A DNA stretch of 64,000 nucleotides from Thiosocius sp963808165 (GCA_963808165.1 CAWEET010000021.1:62001-126000), one strand, 5' to 3'. Counted from the first letter of the stretch, positions 28,401-37,600 are shown. Notes: generated from the letters alone by a model not told the origin. Numbers and translations are program-made.

Positions 28401-28658
28401 TACCACGTGGCCCACCCTGGTGGCCGCGCCTACGACACCTTCCCGGTTAACGCCTATGAAGCCGAAGCACGCCGCATCACCCGCTTTTGGGCCTGGGGCC
28501 ACACGCCCGGCGATCCGGAGCCGCCCGGATGGGTGCGCGAACTGGCGGACCAACTGCCGCCCGCAACCGGCGAACACCTGGTGCGAGAGCCGCAGCCGGA
28601 GCGTCCCAATCCGGCTTATCCCTGTACCCTGGACCTGCGTCGGAGGATCATGCCATGA
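25440..28658 (+). CDS. Transglutaminase-DUF2126 protein (first, apparently active copy)
   Basis: 1072 residues in two parts. The N-terminal part is a bacterial transglutaminase-like domain with a complete triad: Cys180 (GSCRDTGW), His229 (LHAWAE) and Asp245 (LDPTSG). From about residue 325 the DUF2126 part begins, with GGEPTFVS (Gly330-Ser337), the QGKWYPGEP segment, E620-V-N622 and DGRHTGTGGGNH (656-667). This part is believed to be a glutamine synthetase-like carboxylate-amine ligase domain; the acidic, Asn and His residues fit metal and ATP binding. The protein heads a four-gene operon, and its last bases overlap the start of the next gene (ATGA). The peptide or protein substrate is unknown. 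Confidence 0.88.
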   Translation: MAIRVAIDHKTTYHFDRSVALSPHLIRLRPAPHARTPIHEYRLDIAPAGHRLYWQQDPFGNFVARAVFPEPVSELDVHVRLVADMTVINPFDFFVEQYAEHYPFRYDALIRQELEPYFELSENGPHLMRWVDGVDRSKRRIVDFLVHLNQQLQEAIDYTIRLDPGIQTCEETFERSLGSCRDTGWLLVQILRHLGLAARFVSGYLVQLTADVKALDGPSGPEQDFTDLHAWAEVYIPGAGWIGLDPTSGLFAGEGHIPLACTPDPVSAAAIAGYTDPCEVSFDYANEVTRVHEDPRVTKPYSEEQWRAIRTLGRSVDDELQSLDIRLTMGGEPTFVSIDDMEGAEWNTEALGLKKRELAGVLLGRLADAFAPGHLLLYGQGKWYPGEPLPRWALGCFWRTDGVPLWGDVRLLAEESRRYIVPAERVKQFGQRLAARIAGDADDLTPAYEDWLHYLWREAQQPIELDRVSIPWAPQFRDDLSLALAHGLDRPVGYVLPLQWDESSSRWVTARWRSAGERLQLLPGGSPLGLRLPIEQLPWSPDGDDENEVPHTALCLQVRDDCLYVFMPPCEQLEHYATLLAAVEATAGELGLPVLIEGYEPPVSALLKLLKVTPDPGVIEVNIHPAETWDELEHNTVTLYEAARQTRLGTEKFMLDGRHTGTGGGNHVTLGGPKPADSPFLRRPDLLRSLLTYWQHHPALSYLFSGLFIGFTSQAPRTDERGSALLTEFERGLREIDRISEPHMVDRSLRNFLADVTGNTHRAEFCIDKLAAAETATGRQGLLEFRAFEMPPHARMSLAQMLLLRALVARFWREPYRHGLVRWGTALNDRFMLPHFVWSDFASVIEDLNAAGYPFDLDWYAAFLEFRFPVYGRVDYAGLELELRMALEPWQVLEEETSTQRQARVVDSAVERLQVLCRGLDPGRHLVTCNGRHLPLQSTGAAGEYVAGVRYKAWDSAYGMHTEVEVHAPLVFDIIERDLGRSIGGCVYHVAHPGGRAYDTFPVNAYEAEARRITRFWAWGHTPGDPEPPGWVRELADQLPPATGEHLVREPQPERPNPAYPCTLDLRRRIMP

Positions 28659-31600
28659 GCGTGCGTATCGCCCTGCGGCATCGCATCACGCAGCGTTTTT
28701 CGCGCCCGGTCAAACTGTCCACGCATTGGCTGCGCCTGCGGCCGGCGCCGACCGTGCAGCATCGGGTCAGTGGCTATTCGCTCAATATCGACGCCGAGCC
28801 GCACTTCATCAATTGGGTTCGCGATCCGTTCGAGAACAATCTGGCGCGGCTGGATCTGCCGGAGCCGCTGCCCCGGTTGGGATTCGATCTGGAACTTGTC
28901 GCCGAACTCGAGGCGGTCAACCCGTTTGATTTCCTGGTCGAGCCAGCGGCGTCGAACTACCCCTTCGACTACGACCCGCAATTGCGTAAGGAGCTCGGGC
29001 CCTATCTGGCGATGCCGCGCTGTGGCCCACGCCTGGCCGGGCTGATCGGTACGCTCGACAGGGAGGCCGCTTATATCGTGGCGTTCCTGACCCGCCTGAA
29101 CCAGCAGATTCACGAGTCACTTGAGCCGTTGCCGCCGGGCAGGCCCGGTCCGGTGGATCCCGAGGCCGTTCTCGCGCGCGGTGCGGCGACCTCCTGGGAG
29201 ATCGCCTGGTTGGGTACTCTAGTGTTGCGCTCGCTCGGCCTGGCGGCGCGTTTCGTCTCCGGGTACCGGGTCAGCCTCGGCGCGGAGCGGCAAGCCTCGC
29301 AATATGCCTGGACCGAGGTCTATCTGCCGGGAGCGGGCTGGATCGGCCTCGACCCGGCTGGCGGCCTGTTTGTCGACGAGGGCTACCTGCCGCTTGCCGC
29401 GGCTCCCGATCCGTTGCGTGCCTTGCCGGTGGTGGGTTACCGCGAGGCCTGCGATGAGCAGATCGAAGAAGAGTTCGAGGTCCGCGTGCTGGCCGGTGCC
29501 CCCCCTCGCTGGCCGTTGGTGGCCTCGCAGTGGCACGATCTGCAGGCAGTCGGGCGCAAGATCGACGCTGATCTCGAGGCCGCCGATCTGGCGTTGACGA
29601 TCCAGCCCGGCCTGGCCTTCGTCTCGGCGGAGGCACCTGGGCTGGACGAATGGAACAGTGCCGCACTCGGGCCGGACAAACGACGCGTGGCCGAGAATCT
29701 CCTGCTCCGGCTGCGCGATCGCCTCGGGCCCGGTGGTGTGTTACAGGTCGGGCAGGGCGAGTTGTTCGGCGGCGAATCGCAGCCGCGCTGGCGCTTGGGC
29801 TGCTGGGCGCGCGCCGATGGCGTCCCCGTGTGCCGGGATTCCGGGCGTATCGCCTGGGGACCGGGGCGGCGCGCGCCCTCGCTGGCCGATGCCGAGCGAT
29901 TCGGCCAGCGCCTGGCACAGGCTCTGGGGTTGGCCCCCGAATGGCTGGCGCCGGCCTTCGAGGACGGGCTATACCGGTGCTGGCAAGGGTCCGTGCCGAT
30001 GGATTCGACGCTGGATGCGGCGCAGTTGGGCGATCCGGAGCGGCGCCGCGCACTGGCCGAGCGGCTGTCGCGCGACGCAGCTGAGCTGCGCGGCTTTGTG
30101 CTGCCTTTGCGCTGGGATGCGGTCGCCGGCGGCTGGGCCAGCGGTAAGTGGCGGATGCGGCGCGGTGCGGTCTATCTGATGCCGGGTGATTCGCCGATGG
30201 GCTATCGCCTGCCGCTGGAGGGTCTGCCGCTCGCCACGCAACGCCAGACCGACCCCGAGCGTTGTCAGTTCGAGGAACCGTCGTTGCTTCCCGAGGTGCA
30301 CGGCGAGGTCAGCGCGCGGCTCAGCCGGCTCGAGCCGGCTGCCGGGCCTGCGCCGGACCTGGATCCACCGGATCCCGAGCCGGCACCGCGCACCGCGGTC
30401 TGTGTGGAGATCCGCGAGGGTCGCCTGCACTGTTTCCTGCCGCCTCTCTCCCATCTGGAGTACTACCTGGATCTGGTGGCGGCGATCGAGGCCACTGCCG
30501 AATCGCTCGATCTTCAGCCGATGCTCGAGGGCTACGAACCGCCGGAGGATCATCGACTCGTACGTGTGTTGCTGGAGCCCGATGCGGGCGTGTTGCGCGT
30601 GCGCCTGCCGGCGACCGGCGACAGTCGTGAACTCGACGCGATGGTCCGGGCTGCATTCGAGGAGGCGGCCCGCTGTGGACTACGCGGCGAGCGGGTGACA
30701 CCCGACGGCGGCCGCTTCCCGCCCGGTGTCGGTGCCCCCGTGGTGCTCGGCGGACCCCGTCCGTCACGCAGCCCGTTTCTGCGTCGGCCCGGGATCCTGC
30801 GTTCGCTGATCGCCTGCTGGCAGCGCCATCCCAGTCTGTCGTATCTGTTTGCCGGGCGTGGAATCGGTGCTTCGGGGAATGCGCCGAGGGTCGACGAGGG
30901 TCGCGACGAGGCCCTGTATGAACTGTCGATCGCACTGGAACGGCTGCCGCCCGGCGAGGTTGCCGAGCCCTGGCTGGTCGACCGCGTGCTACGCCACCTG
31001 TTGAGCGATCCCGCCGGGGATATGCGATGCGCCGAGATCCGGGTAGACGAACTGTACGATCCGGCGCGTGCGAGCCGGCGCCTGGGGCGGGTCACCATTG
31101 GGTCGTTCGAAATGGCCCCGGCGGCAGAGCTGGTGACCTTGCAGGCGCTGTTGCTGCGTGGTCTGGTCGCACGCTTCGCTCGCTCTCCGGAAACGATAGC
31201 GCCGCGCGATTGGGGCGATCGCCTATACGACGGGTTTCTGTTGCCGCGTCTGTTGTGGCGGGATTTCCTGGAGGTGCTCGCCGAGCTCGCTGCGGCGGGC
31301 TATCCATTCCAGGCGGATTGGTTCGAACCGCTGGTCGAACGACGGTTTCCTCGGCTCGGCCGGTTGCAGTTGGGCGACGTCGTACTGGAGTTGCGGCAGG
31401 CCCTGGAGCCGTGGCCGGTACTGGCCGAAGAGGCGACGGCCGGCGGTATGGCGCGTTTCCTCGACTCGGCGCGCGACCGTGTCCAGCTCACCGCCACCGG
31501 TCTGACACCGGGACGCCATGCGGTCGTGTGCAACGGCCGGCGCGTACCACTGCAGGTCACCGGCGTCGTCGGTGAGTATGTGGCCGGGGTGCGTTACAAG

Positions 31601-31942
31601 GCCAGCGATCCGCCGGCCACGCTGCACCCCTTGGCACCCACGGTCGATGTGCTGGAGTTTGATCTGGTCGACACCTGGAGCGGTCGGATGCTGGGCGGCT
31701 TCAGCTACCGGCCGACGCAGCCCGCAAGCCAGGGGGGCATGATCGGCGCAGCGATGCCCAGCGTCCCGGACATAGGACCGAGGCCGCCGGAAAACGTCCG
31801 TTTCGCACCGGTCGGCCTGCCGGTGTGGCAGGGCAGGGGGCGCTTCGAGCCGCGTGCGAGCGCGGGCCGATCCGTGGCTGCCGAGGTCGCCGGCACGGAT
31901 CCGGCGCGACCGTATCTGCTGGATCTGAGTTTCCAGGGTTGA
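28655..31942 (+). CDS. Transglutaminase-DUF2126 paralogue lacking catalytic residues (predicted pseudoenzyme)
   Basis: 1095 residues, collinear with the previous protein and starting at ATG 28655, overlapping its stop by 4 bp. The fold-defining segments remain (LGLAARFVSGY, PGAGWIGLDP, SPFLRRP, HPSLSYLFAG). The transglutaminase triad reads Ser180, Tyr217 and Asp233, so Cys and His are lost. In the ligase half, GGEPTF becomes QPGLAF (317-322), E-x-N becomes R648-V-R650, and the HTGTGGGNH loop becomes RFPPGVGAP (687-695). The frame is long and intact, so it is maintained rather than decaying. It is probably a structural or regulatory partner of the first copy; that role is inference. Confidence 0.85.
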   Translation: MSVRIALRHRITQRFSRPVKLSTHWLRLRPAPTVQHRVSGYSLNIDAEPHFINWVRDPFENNLARLDLPEPLPRLGFDLELVAELEAVNPFDFLVEPAASNYPFDYDPQLRKELGPYLAMPRCGPRLAGLIGTLDREAAYIVAFLTRLNQQIHESLEPLPPGRPGPVDPEAVLARGAATSWEIAWLGTLVLRSLGLAARFVSGYRVSLGAERQASQYAWTEVYLPGAGWIGLDPAGGLFVDEGYLPLAAAPDPLRALPVVGYREACDEQIEEEFEVRVLAGAPPRWPLVASQWHDLQAVGRKIDADLEAADLALTIQPGLAFVSAEAPGLDEWNSAALGPDKRRVAENLLLRLRDRLGPGGVLQVGQGELFGGESQPRWRLGCWARADGVPVCRDSGRIAWGPGRRAPSLADAERFGQRLAQALGLAPEWLAPAFEDGLYRCWQGSVPMDSTLDAAQLGDPERRRALAERLSRDAAELRGFVLPLRWDAVAGGWASGKWRMRRGAVYLMPGDSPMGYRLPLEGLPLATQRQTDPERCQFEEPSLLPEVHGEVSARLSRLEPAAGPAPDLDPPDPEPAPRTAVCVEIREGRLHCFLPPLSHLEYYLDLVAAIEATAESLDLQPMLEGYEPPEDHRLVRVLLEPDAGVLRVRLPATGDSRELDAMVRAAFEEAARCGLRGERVTPDGGRFPPGVGAPVVLGGPRPSRSPFLRRPGILRSLIACWQRHPSLSYLFAGRGIGASGNAPRVDEGRDEALYELSIALERLPPGEVAEPWLVDRVLRHLLSDPAGDMRCAEIRVDELYDPARASRRLGRVTIGSFEMAPAAELVTLQALLLRGLVARFARSPETIAPRDWGDRLYDGFLLPRLLWRDFLEVLAELAAAGYPFQADWFEPLVERRFPRLGRLQLGDVVLELRQALEPWPVLAEEATAGGMARFLDSARDRVQLTATGLTPGRHAVVCNGRRVPLQVTGVVGEYVAGVRYKASDPPATLHPLAPTVDVLEFDLVDTWSGRMLGGFSYRPTQPASQGGMIGAAMPSVPDIGPRPPENVRFAPVGLPVWQGRGRFEPRASAGRSVAAEVAGTDPARPYLLDLSFQG

Positions 31943-31946
31943 TCGG

Positions 31947-34492
31947 ATGAACGGCCGAGCCGGCAGCCCGCTGCTCGCGGATTATCGCCCACTGCCGGGA
32001 CACTTCGATGAAATGCTGGCTGCAGAAGGCGCTGTGCGGCCGCATTGGCAGTACCTGGTCGAGGCCCTGGGCAGCCTCGGCCCCGGGGCGTTGCACGAGC
32101 GGCGCGACGAGGCCCAGCGGCAGCTCAACCAGAGCGGTGTCACCTACACCGTTCATGGCGATCCAAGCGGGCGAGAGCGGCCCTGGACGCTGGATCCCCT
32201 GCCGATGCTGGTCTCGAGTGCCGAATGGCACGAGATCGAGCGTGGCCTGATGCAGCGCGCAGAATTGATGAACCTGATCTTCAAGGACCTTTACGGTCCG
32301 CAGGAACTGATTCGCCGCGGTATCCTCCCGGCGGAGGCGGTTCATGCCCACAGCGGTTTTCTGCGCGCCTGCCACCCGCTCGACCCTCGGCTAAGCCACC
32401 CGCTGTCGATGTATGCGGTGGACCTGGTTCGCGGGCCCGATGGACGCATCTGGGTGCTCAGCGACCGCACCCAGTCGCCCTCGGGTGCCGGTTATGCGCT
32501 GGTCAACCGCATCACCATGGCCCGCGTCCTGCCGAGCCTGTTCCGCGATTCGAATGTGCATCGCCTGGCACTGTTCTTCCAGAACCTGCGTGCCAGCCTG
32601 GCGGCATGCAGTCCGCGGCCCGGCGACGACCCGCGCATCGTGGTGCTGACGCCGGGGCCACTGAACGAGACCTATTTCGAGCACGCCTACCTAGCCAGCT
32701 ATCTCGGCTACACGCTGGCCCGGGGCGATGACCTCACGGTACAGGGTGGGCGCGTCTGGTTGCGTTCGATGCGCCGCCTCGAACAGGTCGATGTGATCCT
32801 GCGTCGGGTCGACGACCACTTCTGCGACCCGCTGGAGTTGCGGCCCGATTCCCGTCTCGGCGTGCCCGGGCTGGTGCAGGCGGTACGCCGTGGCACTGTG
32901 GCGGTGGTCAATCCGCTCGGGGCGAGCCTGTTGGAGAACCCGGCGCTGAATGCCTTCCTGCCTGCGATCGCGAGGCATCTGCTGGGACAGGAGCTACAGC
33001 TGCCGAGCGCGGCCTCCTGGTGGTGCGGCCAGCGTCGCGAACTCGATCATGTGCTGGCCAACCTCGATAAACTGGTGATCAAGCCGATCTACCGGGCTTC
33101 GGGTGCCCCGCCGCTGTTCGGCGGAAGCCTGACACGCAAGGCACGCGAACGCCTGGCTGAGCGTATTCGGGCCCGGCCCATGCGATATGTCGGGCAGGAA
33201 CAGCTCGAATTCTCGGTCGTGCCCACCCTGGTCGATACCGTCTCGAAGCGCGGCATGCGGTGCTGCGCAGTTTTCTGGTGGCGCGTGATGACGGCTACGC
33301 GGTGATGCCCGGTGGTCTGACCCGTGTCGCCGGGGAGCAGAGCAGCTTCGTTGTTTCCAACCAGGCCGGCGGCGTGTCCAAGGATACCTGGATCCTGGCC
33401 AGCGAACCCGAGAAGCAGGTCAGCCTGCTGCCCCGGGTGCCGCAGCATGTCAGCGTCGGCAATCTGCATGGCGACCTGCCGGGTGGCACGGCCGACAACC
33501 TGTTCTGGTTCTCGCGCTATGCCGAACGTGCCGAGCAGGGTGCACGCCTGTTGCGCACCGTGCTCCACGTCTACCGCAATGCGCTCGAATACCGTGATCC
33601 GCTGGATCGCAGCTGCCTCGACGTGCTGCTGCAGGTGCTGACCCAGGTGACGGGAAGCTACCCGGGGTTCGTCGGGCCACCGGGAGAGGCCGCCAGATCC
33701 GAACCGGTGCCAGAACTGCTGAAACTGATCCTCGACACACAGCGAGATGCCAGTCTGGCGGCCAATCTGTGGGCCCTGCTTGGCACCGCCTATGCGGTGC
33801 GAGACCGGGTCTCCGGTGACACCTGGCGGGTGATCAACGTGATCCGCGGCAAGCTCGAGACGATGGAGCAGTGCAGCCGCAGTGAACTGGGCGACATCGA
33901 GGACGATCTCGACGAATTGATCATGTCACTGGTGGCGCTGTCCGGTTTCGCCCAGGAAAGCATGCTGCGCGGGGAGGCATGGTTGTTCCTCGATATCGGC
34001 CGGCGCCTGGAACGCGGCCAGCAACTCTGTCGGCTGCTGCGTGCCGCGATGGTCAATGTGCTGCAAGAGGGGCTGGAATCTGCGTTACTCGACGCGGTGC
34101 TCGCGGGTACCGAGAGCACCATGGCCTATCGTCGGGGCTATCATGACAGCCCATCGTGCGAACCGGCACTCATCCTGCTGTTGTTCGATGAATCCAACCC
34201 ACGTTCGCTGGCCTTCCAGCTGCAGTCACTGCAGGGACATATGGAACTGCTCCCGGGCGAGGAGGATCGTCGGCAGTCGTCCGGGCGGGCGCCCATGTTC
34301 AGTGATGCATTGGCCCGGCTACGGACGGTCGAGCCGAGCATGTTGGTCCAGGGGGACGCCGCCGGCCAGCGCGCCGCGCTGAGCTCACTGCTCGATGCAT
34401 GTGACCGGCTGCTGCGCGAGACCGCGAACGGGCTGAGGCGTGACTATTTCACCGATGCGGGCGAGGCCCAGCAATTGATCAGCAGCGGTTGA
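31947..34492 (+). CDS. Circularly permuted ATP-grasp + alpha-E domain protein, frameshifted
   Basis: About 848 residues once the frame is repaired. Bases 31947 to about 33236 give the circularly permuted type 2 ATP-grasp domain (RAELMNLIFKDLYGPQ, SDRTQSPSGAGYAL, NRITMARVLP, KPIYRASG). From about 33239 the same protein continues one frame over as RLEARHAVLRSFLVA, MPGGLTRVA and the helical alpha-E domain (DNLFWFSRYAERAEQGARLLR). A one-base loss at 33237-33238 explains the shift; both halves are otherwise clean. Such fused proteins occur beside transglutaminase and DUF2126 genes and are thought to make peptide-like bonds. It starts 4 bp after the preceding gene. Confidence 0.85.
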
Positions 34493-34503
34493 GAGGTGCG
34501 CAA

Positions 34504-35382
34504 ATGAAGTATCGGGTGTCACATACGACCGAATACGACTACGCCAAGCCCGTGTCGCTGGCACATAACGAAACGCATCTGCGGCCCCGTGACAGCGCCC
34601 CGCAACGTGTCCTGGCCTATCGCCTGGAGATCGATCCGGTGCCCGCCGTAGTGGCCGAACGCAGCGACTTCTTCGGCAACGCGGTCACCTATTTTGCGCT
34701 CGAGCAACCGCACCGACACCTGCGCGTCACGGCGCTCAGCGATATCGAACTGGACGCGGCCAATCACCGGCCCCATCTGCGATCCAGCCTGCCCTGGCAG
34801 GAGATTCCCGAGCGGGTCCGCCAGCAACGCACCGAGGCCGGTCTTTGTGCGGCGCAGTTCATCCTCGAGTCGCCGATGGTAAGCGTGAGTCCTGAACTGC
34901 GGCGCTACGCAGGCAAGTCGTTTCACGATGGCTGGTCATTACTGGAAGCCGTGCAGGACCTGATGCAACGTATCCATACCGACTTCACCTACGACCCGGG
35001 ATTCACATCCATCGCCACGCCGCTTGCGCACGTGTTTGAGCATCGTCGGGGCGTTTGTCAGGACTTCGCGCATCTGGCCATTGCCTGCTTGCGGTCGCAT
35101 GGTCTGGCAGCGCGTTACGTGTCCGGTTACATCGAAACGGTACCGCCGCCGGGTCAGGAGAAACTGGCCGGTTCGGATGCCTCGCACGCCTGGTTCTCGG
35201 TCTACGACCCAACAGCGGGCTGGCTGGACTTCGATCCGACCAACAATCTGGTCCCGATGGATCAGCACATCACGACGGCCTGGGGGCGCGATTATTCCGA
35301 CGTCACGCCATTGCGGGGCGTGATCTTCGGTGGCGGCGAACACAGCGCGAAGGTTGCAGTGGATGTACTGCGGGGCGGGTAG
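34504..35382 (+). CDS. Transglutaminase family protein
   Basis: 292 residues. An N-terminal beta-rich domain (YRVSHTTEYDYAKPVSLAHNE) precedes a transglutaminase core with Cys185 (RRGVCQDFAH), His228 (SHAWFS) and Asp244 (DFDPTNN), a complete triad. Enzymes of this fold act as cysteine peptidases, amidases or cross-linkers. It starts 11 bp after the ATP-grasp/alpha-E gene and closes the operon. No signal peptide is visible, so the whole system appears cytoplasmic. Confidence 0.9.
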   Translation: MKYRVSHTTEYDYAKPVSLAHNETHLRPRDSAPQRVLAYRLEIDPVPAVVAERSDFFGNAVTYFALEQPHRHLRVTALSDIELDAANHRPHLRSSLPWQEIPERVRQQRTEAGLCAAQFILESPMVSVSPELRRYAGKSFHDGWSLLEAVQDLMQRIHTDFTYDPGFTSIATPLAHVFEHRRGVCQDFAHLAIACLRSHGLAARYVSGYIETVPPPGQEKLAGSDASHAWFSVYDPTAGWLDFDPTNNLVPMDQHITTAWGRDYSDVTPLRGVIFGGGEHSAKVAVDVLRGG

Positions 35383-35656
35383 TTCCGTGCTTGAGGTTTC
35401 GCGGCAGGCGCGGTGCGCAATGACCCCAACGGCACTGACTCGACGAGCCCGCCGGCATTAAACAGCGTTCCGGCGCAAACGCCAGAATGAGGGCATCGCT
35501 AATAATCCTGGGTGCGCAGATTGGGCGACATAATTCGGGACTTCAAGGCGAAGACCGCACGTAACAGCTGCCTATTGCGAAGGTCTGCAACGCAGCGAGC
35601 GCGGATTATGTCGTTCAAGATGCCATCGATGGATTGTTAGGGGTGCCCTTAAGTGC
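35383..35656. other. Gap without a supported gene
   Basis: Between the transglutaminase operon and repeat copy 2. It contains one inverted pair, CGACATAAT (about 35527) and ATTATGTCG (about 35605), but no frame or terminator I can defend. Confidence 0.4.
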
Positions 35657-35817
35657 AATGGTACTTACTTAAGATGATTTCGGTCGTTTCTGGAGAAAAC
35701 GTTGGCGGCATGGATGCCGCCGTCGAGCCTACAGGGACGTATTCACGGCGTTTTCCGGAAGAAATGATCGGAATCATCAGGCCAACTTGTAGCTTGCGCT
35801 CCTAAGTCAGTGCCATT
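35657..35817. repeat. Dispersed 162-bp repeat, copy 2, with exact 10-bp target duplication
   Basis: 161 bp with imperfect terminal inverted repeats (AATGGTACTTACTTAAG and AAGTCAGTGCCATT) and the same internal inverted pair as the other copies. The 10-mer CCCTTAAGTG occurs at 35646-35655 and again at 35819-35828, one base outside each end. This is a clean target-site duplication that includes the stop codon of dapE. Confidence 0.9.
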
Positions 35818-35821
35818 CCCC

Positions 35822-36949
35822 TTAAGTGAGTAGGTTCTCCAGGATACGTTCATACATCGCCGACAGCAGGTCGAGGTCCGCGACCGCGACACATTCGTCG
35901 ACCTGGTGGATGGTGGCATTGAGCGGGCCGAGTTCGAGCACCTGCGCCCCGGTTGGCGCAATGAAGCGGCCATCTGATGTCCCACCGGCGGTGGATAGCA
36001 CGGTCTCGAAGCCGGCGACTGCCGCGATGGCCTGTTGTGCCGCAGCGATCAGCTCGCCCCTGGGCGTCAGGAAAGGCCGGCCGGAAAGGGTCCACTCGAT
36101 GTCGTAGTCCAGGCCGTGTCGATCGAAGATGCCTTGGATGCGCTCGCGCAACGCTTCTTGCGTCTGCTCGGTGGAATAGCGCAGATTGAACATGACCTCG
36201 CAAACGCCCGGTATCACGTTGCTCGCGCCGGTGCCGGCATGGATGTTGGAAATCTGCAGCGTGGTCTCCGGAAAGAACTCGTTGCCGTTGTCCCAGTGGG
36301 TCGTCGTCAGCTCCGCCAGTGCCGGTGCCGCGCTGTGTATCGGGTTGCTGGCCAGATGCGGATAGGCGACGTGACCCTGAGTACCCTTTACCCGGAGCAC
36401 GCAGCCCAGCGATCCACGCCGGCCGTTCTTGACCACGTCACCGAGCTGTCCGGTCGAAGAAGGTTCACCGACCAGGCACCAGTCGATCTTTTCGTTGCGC
36501 GCCTCCAAGGCTTCGACCACTTTCACTGTGCCGTTGACCGACGGACCCTCTTCGTCACTGGTGATCAGAAACGCGATCGAGCCCCGGTGATCTGGGTATC
36601 TCGCAAGGAAGCGCTCGGTCGCCGTGATCATCGCCGCGAGCGAGCCCTTCATGTCGGCGGCACCACGACCATAGAGCAGCCCGTCACGGATCTCCGGCCG
36701 GAACGGGTCGGACTGCCATTTTTCTCTGGGACCGGTCGGCACCACATCGGTATGTCCGGCGAAGCAGAACAGCGGGCCCGAGTCACCGCGCCGCGCCCAG
36801 AGGTTGTCGACATCTTCAAAGCGCAGAGATTCGTTACGGAAACCCAGTACCGCGAGTCGGTCCGCGATCCGCGCCTGGCAGCCCGCGTCTTCAGGCGTGA
36901 CCGATGGGCGGCTTATCAGGTCGATGGCGAGGTCAAGGGTGTCAGACAT
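35822..36949 (-). CDS. dapE: Succinyl-diaminopimelate desuccinylase
   Basis: 375 residues. M20 metallopeptidase with the metal-site motifs FCFAGHTDVVPTG (His66), GRGAADMKG (Asp99) and SDEEGP (Glu133-Glu134), then a dimerisation domain and the C-terminal HQVDE with the last metal histidine. It releases succinate to give L,L-diaminopimelate. ATG 36949 opens the conserved MSDTLDLAIDLI. A repeat element is inserted immediately behind its stop codon. It is the last gene of the lysine cluster on this strand. Confidence 0.95.
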   Translation of the reverse strand: MSDTLDLAIDLISRPSVTPEDAGCQARIADRLAVLGFRNESLRFEDVDNLWARRGDSGPLFCFAGHTDVVPTGPREKWQSDPFRPEIRDGLLYGRGAADMKGSLAAMITATERFLARYPDHRGSIAFLITSDEEGPSVNGTVKVVEALEARNEKIDWCLVGEPSSTGQLGDVVKNGRRGSLGCVLRVKGTQGHVAYPHLASNPIHSAAPALAELTTTHWDNGNEFFPETTLQISNIHAGTGASNVIPGVCEVMFNLRYSTEQTQEALRERIQGIFDRHGLDYDIEWTLSGRPFLTPRGELIAAAQQAIAAVAGFETVLSTAGGTSDGRFIAPTGAQVLELGPLNATIHQVDECVAVADLDLLSAMYERILENLLT

Positions 36950-37088
36950 CGTCAGTGCTCCCAAAGTCGGGCATTTACAGCTCGCCGGCGAGATCGTTCG
37001 GAGCCGTTTCGCTGCAGGACGCCTTGATTCCCCGTGCGCATATGAACAATCGCTCGGCACAATGTCGCCGGCGTTTCTTGGATAGCGA

Positions 37089-37433
37089 TCATCCAAAGAT
37101 CTCTTCGTACTGCTCGGGGCGGAAACCGACATGACGCACCTTGCCGGTGTCCAATAACGGGCGCTTGATGATGCTGGGAGTCTCCAGCATCAACCGAATG
37201 GCGGACGCTTCATCGATGTTGTCCTTCACCTCCTGCGTGACCTTGCGCCACATCATGCCACGTGTATTCAGCAGCGCCTGCCAGCCGAGTTCCCCAGCCC
37301 AGCGGCGCAGGGTTTTTTCATCGATACCTGCCTTCTTGTAGTCGTGGAATTCGTAGTCCACGCCATGCTCGGCAAGCCAGGCGCGCGCCTTCTTCATCGT
37401 GTCGCAGTTGGGTATTCCGTACAGTCTGATCAT
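37089..37433 (-). CDS. ArsC/Spx family reductase-like protein (YffB type)
   Basis: 114 residues with the thioredoxin-like ArsC fold: MIRLYGIPNCDTMKKA (Cys10, with no CxxC partner), WRKVTQEVKD, and the IKRPLLDTG segment. E. coli YffB is encoded next to dapE in the same way. The substrate is unknown; an arsenate or glutathione-dependent thiol reductase role is possible. ATG 37433 was chosen over a longer frame because the family begins here. Confidence 0.9.
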   Translation of the reverse strand: MIRLYGIPNCDTMKKARAWLAEHGVDYEFHDYKKAGIDEKTLRRWAGELGWQALLNTRGMMWRKVTQEVKDNIDEASAIRLMLETPSIIKRPLLDTGKVRHVGFRPEQYEEIFG

Positions 37434-37600
37434 CGTCCCTCGTTCGTACCACAGGCGCTGCTCACCTTGTCCGCAGCGGCGTCTTGGTTTCGGCATGAAG
37501 GCAGGCCGCGCGTTTGGCTTGGTGGCCCGTCCCAAATCTCATGCATGTTCCGGCATCTGCAAGGCCATGCGCCGGCACCGATCACGCTGGTCGCGCCGGA

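Noticed and set aside
35527..35613. Inverted pair CGACATAAT / ATTATGTCG as a possible element end
   Set aside because: Only nine bases with a loop of about 70 and no second copy; likely chance.
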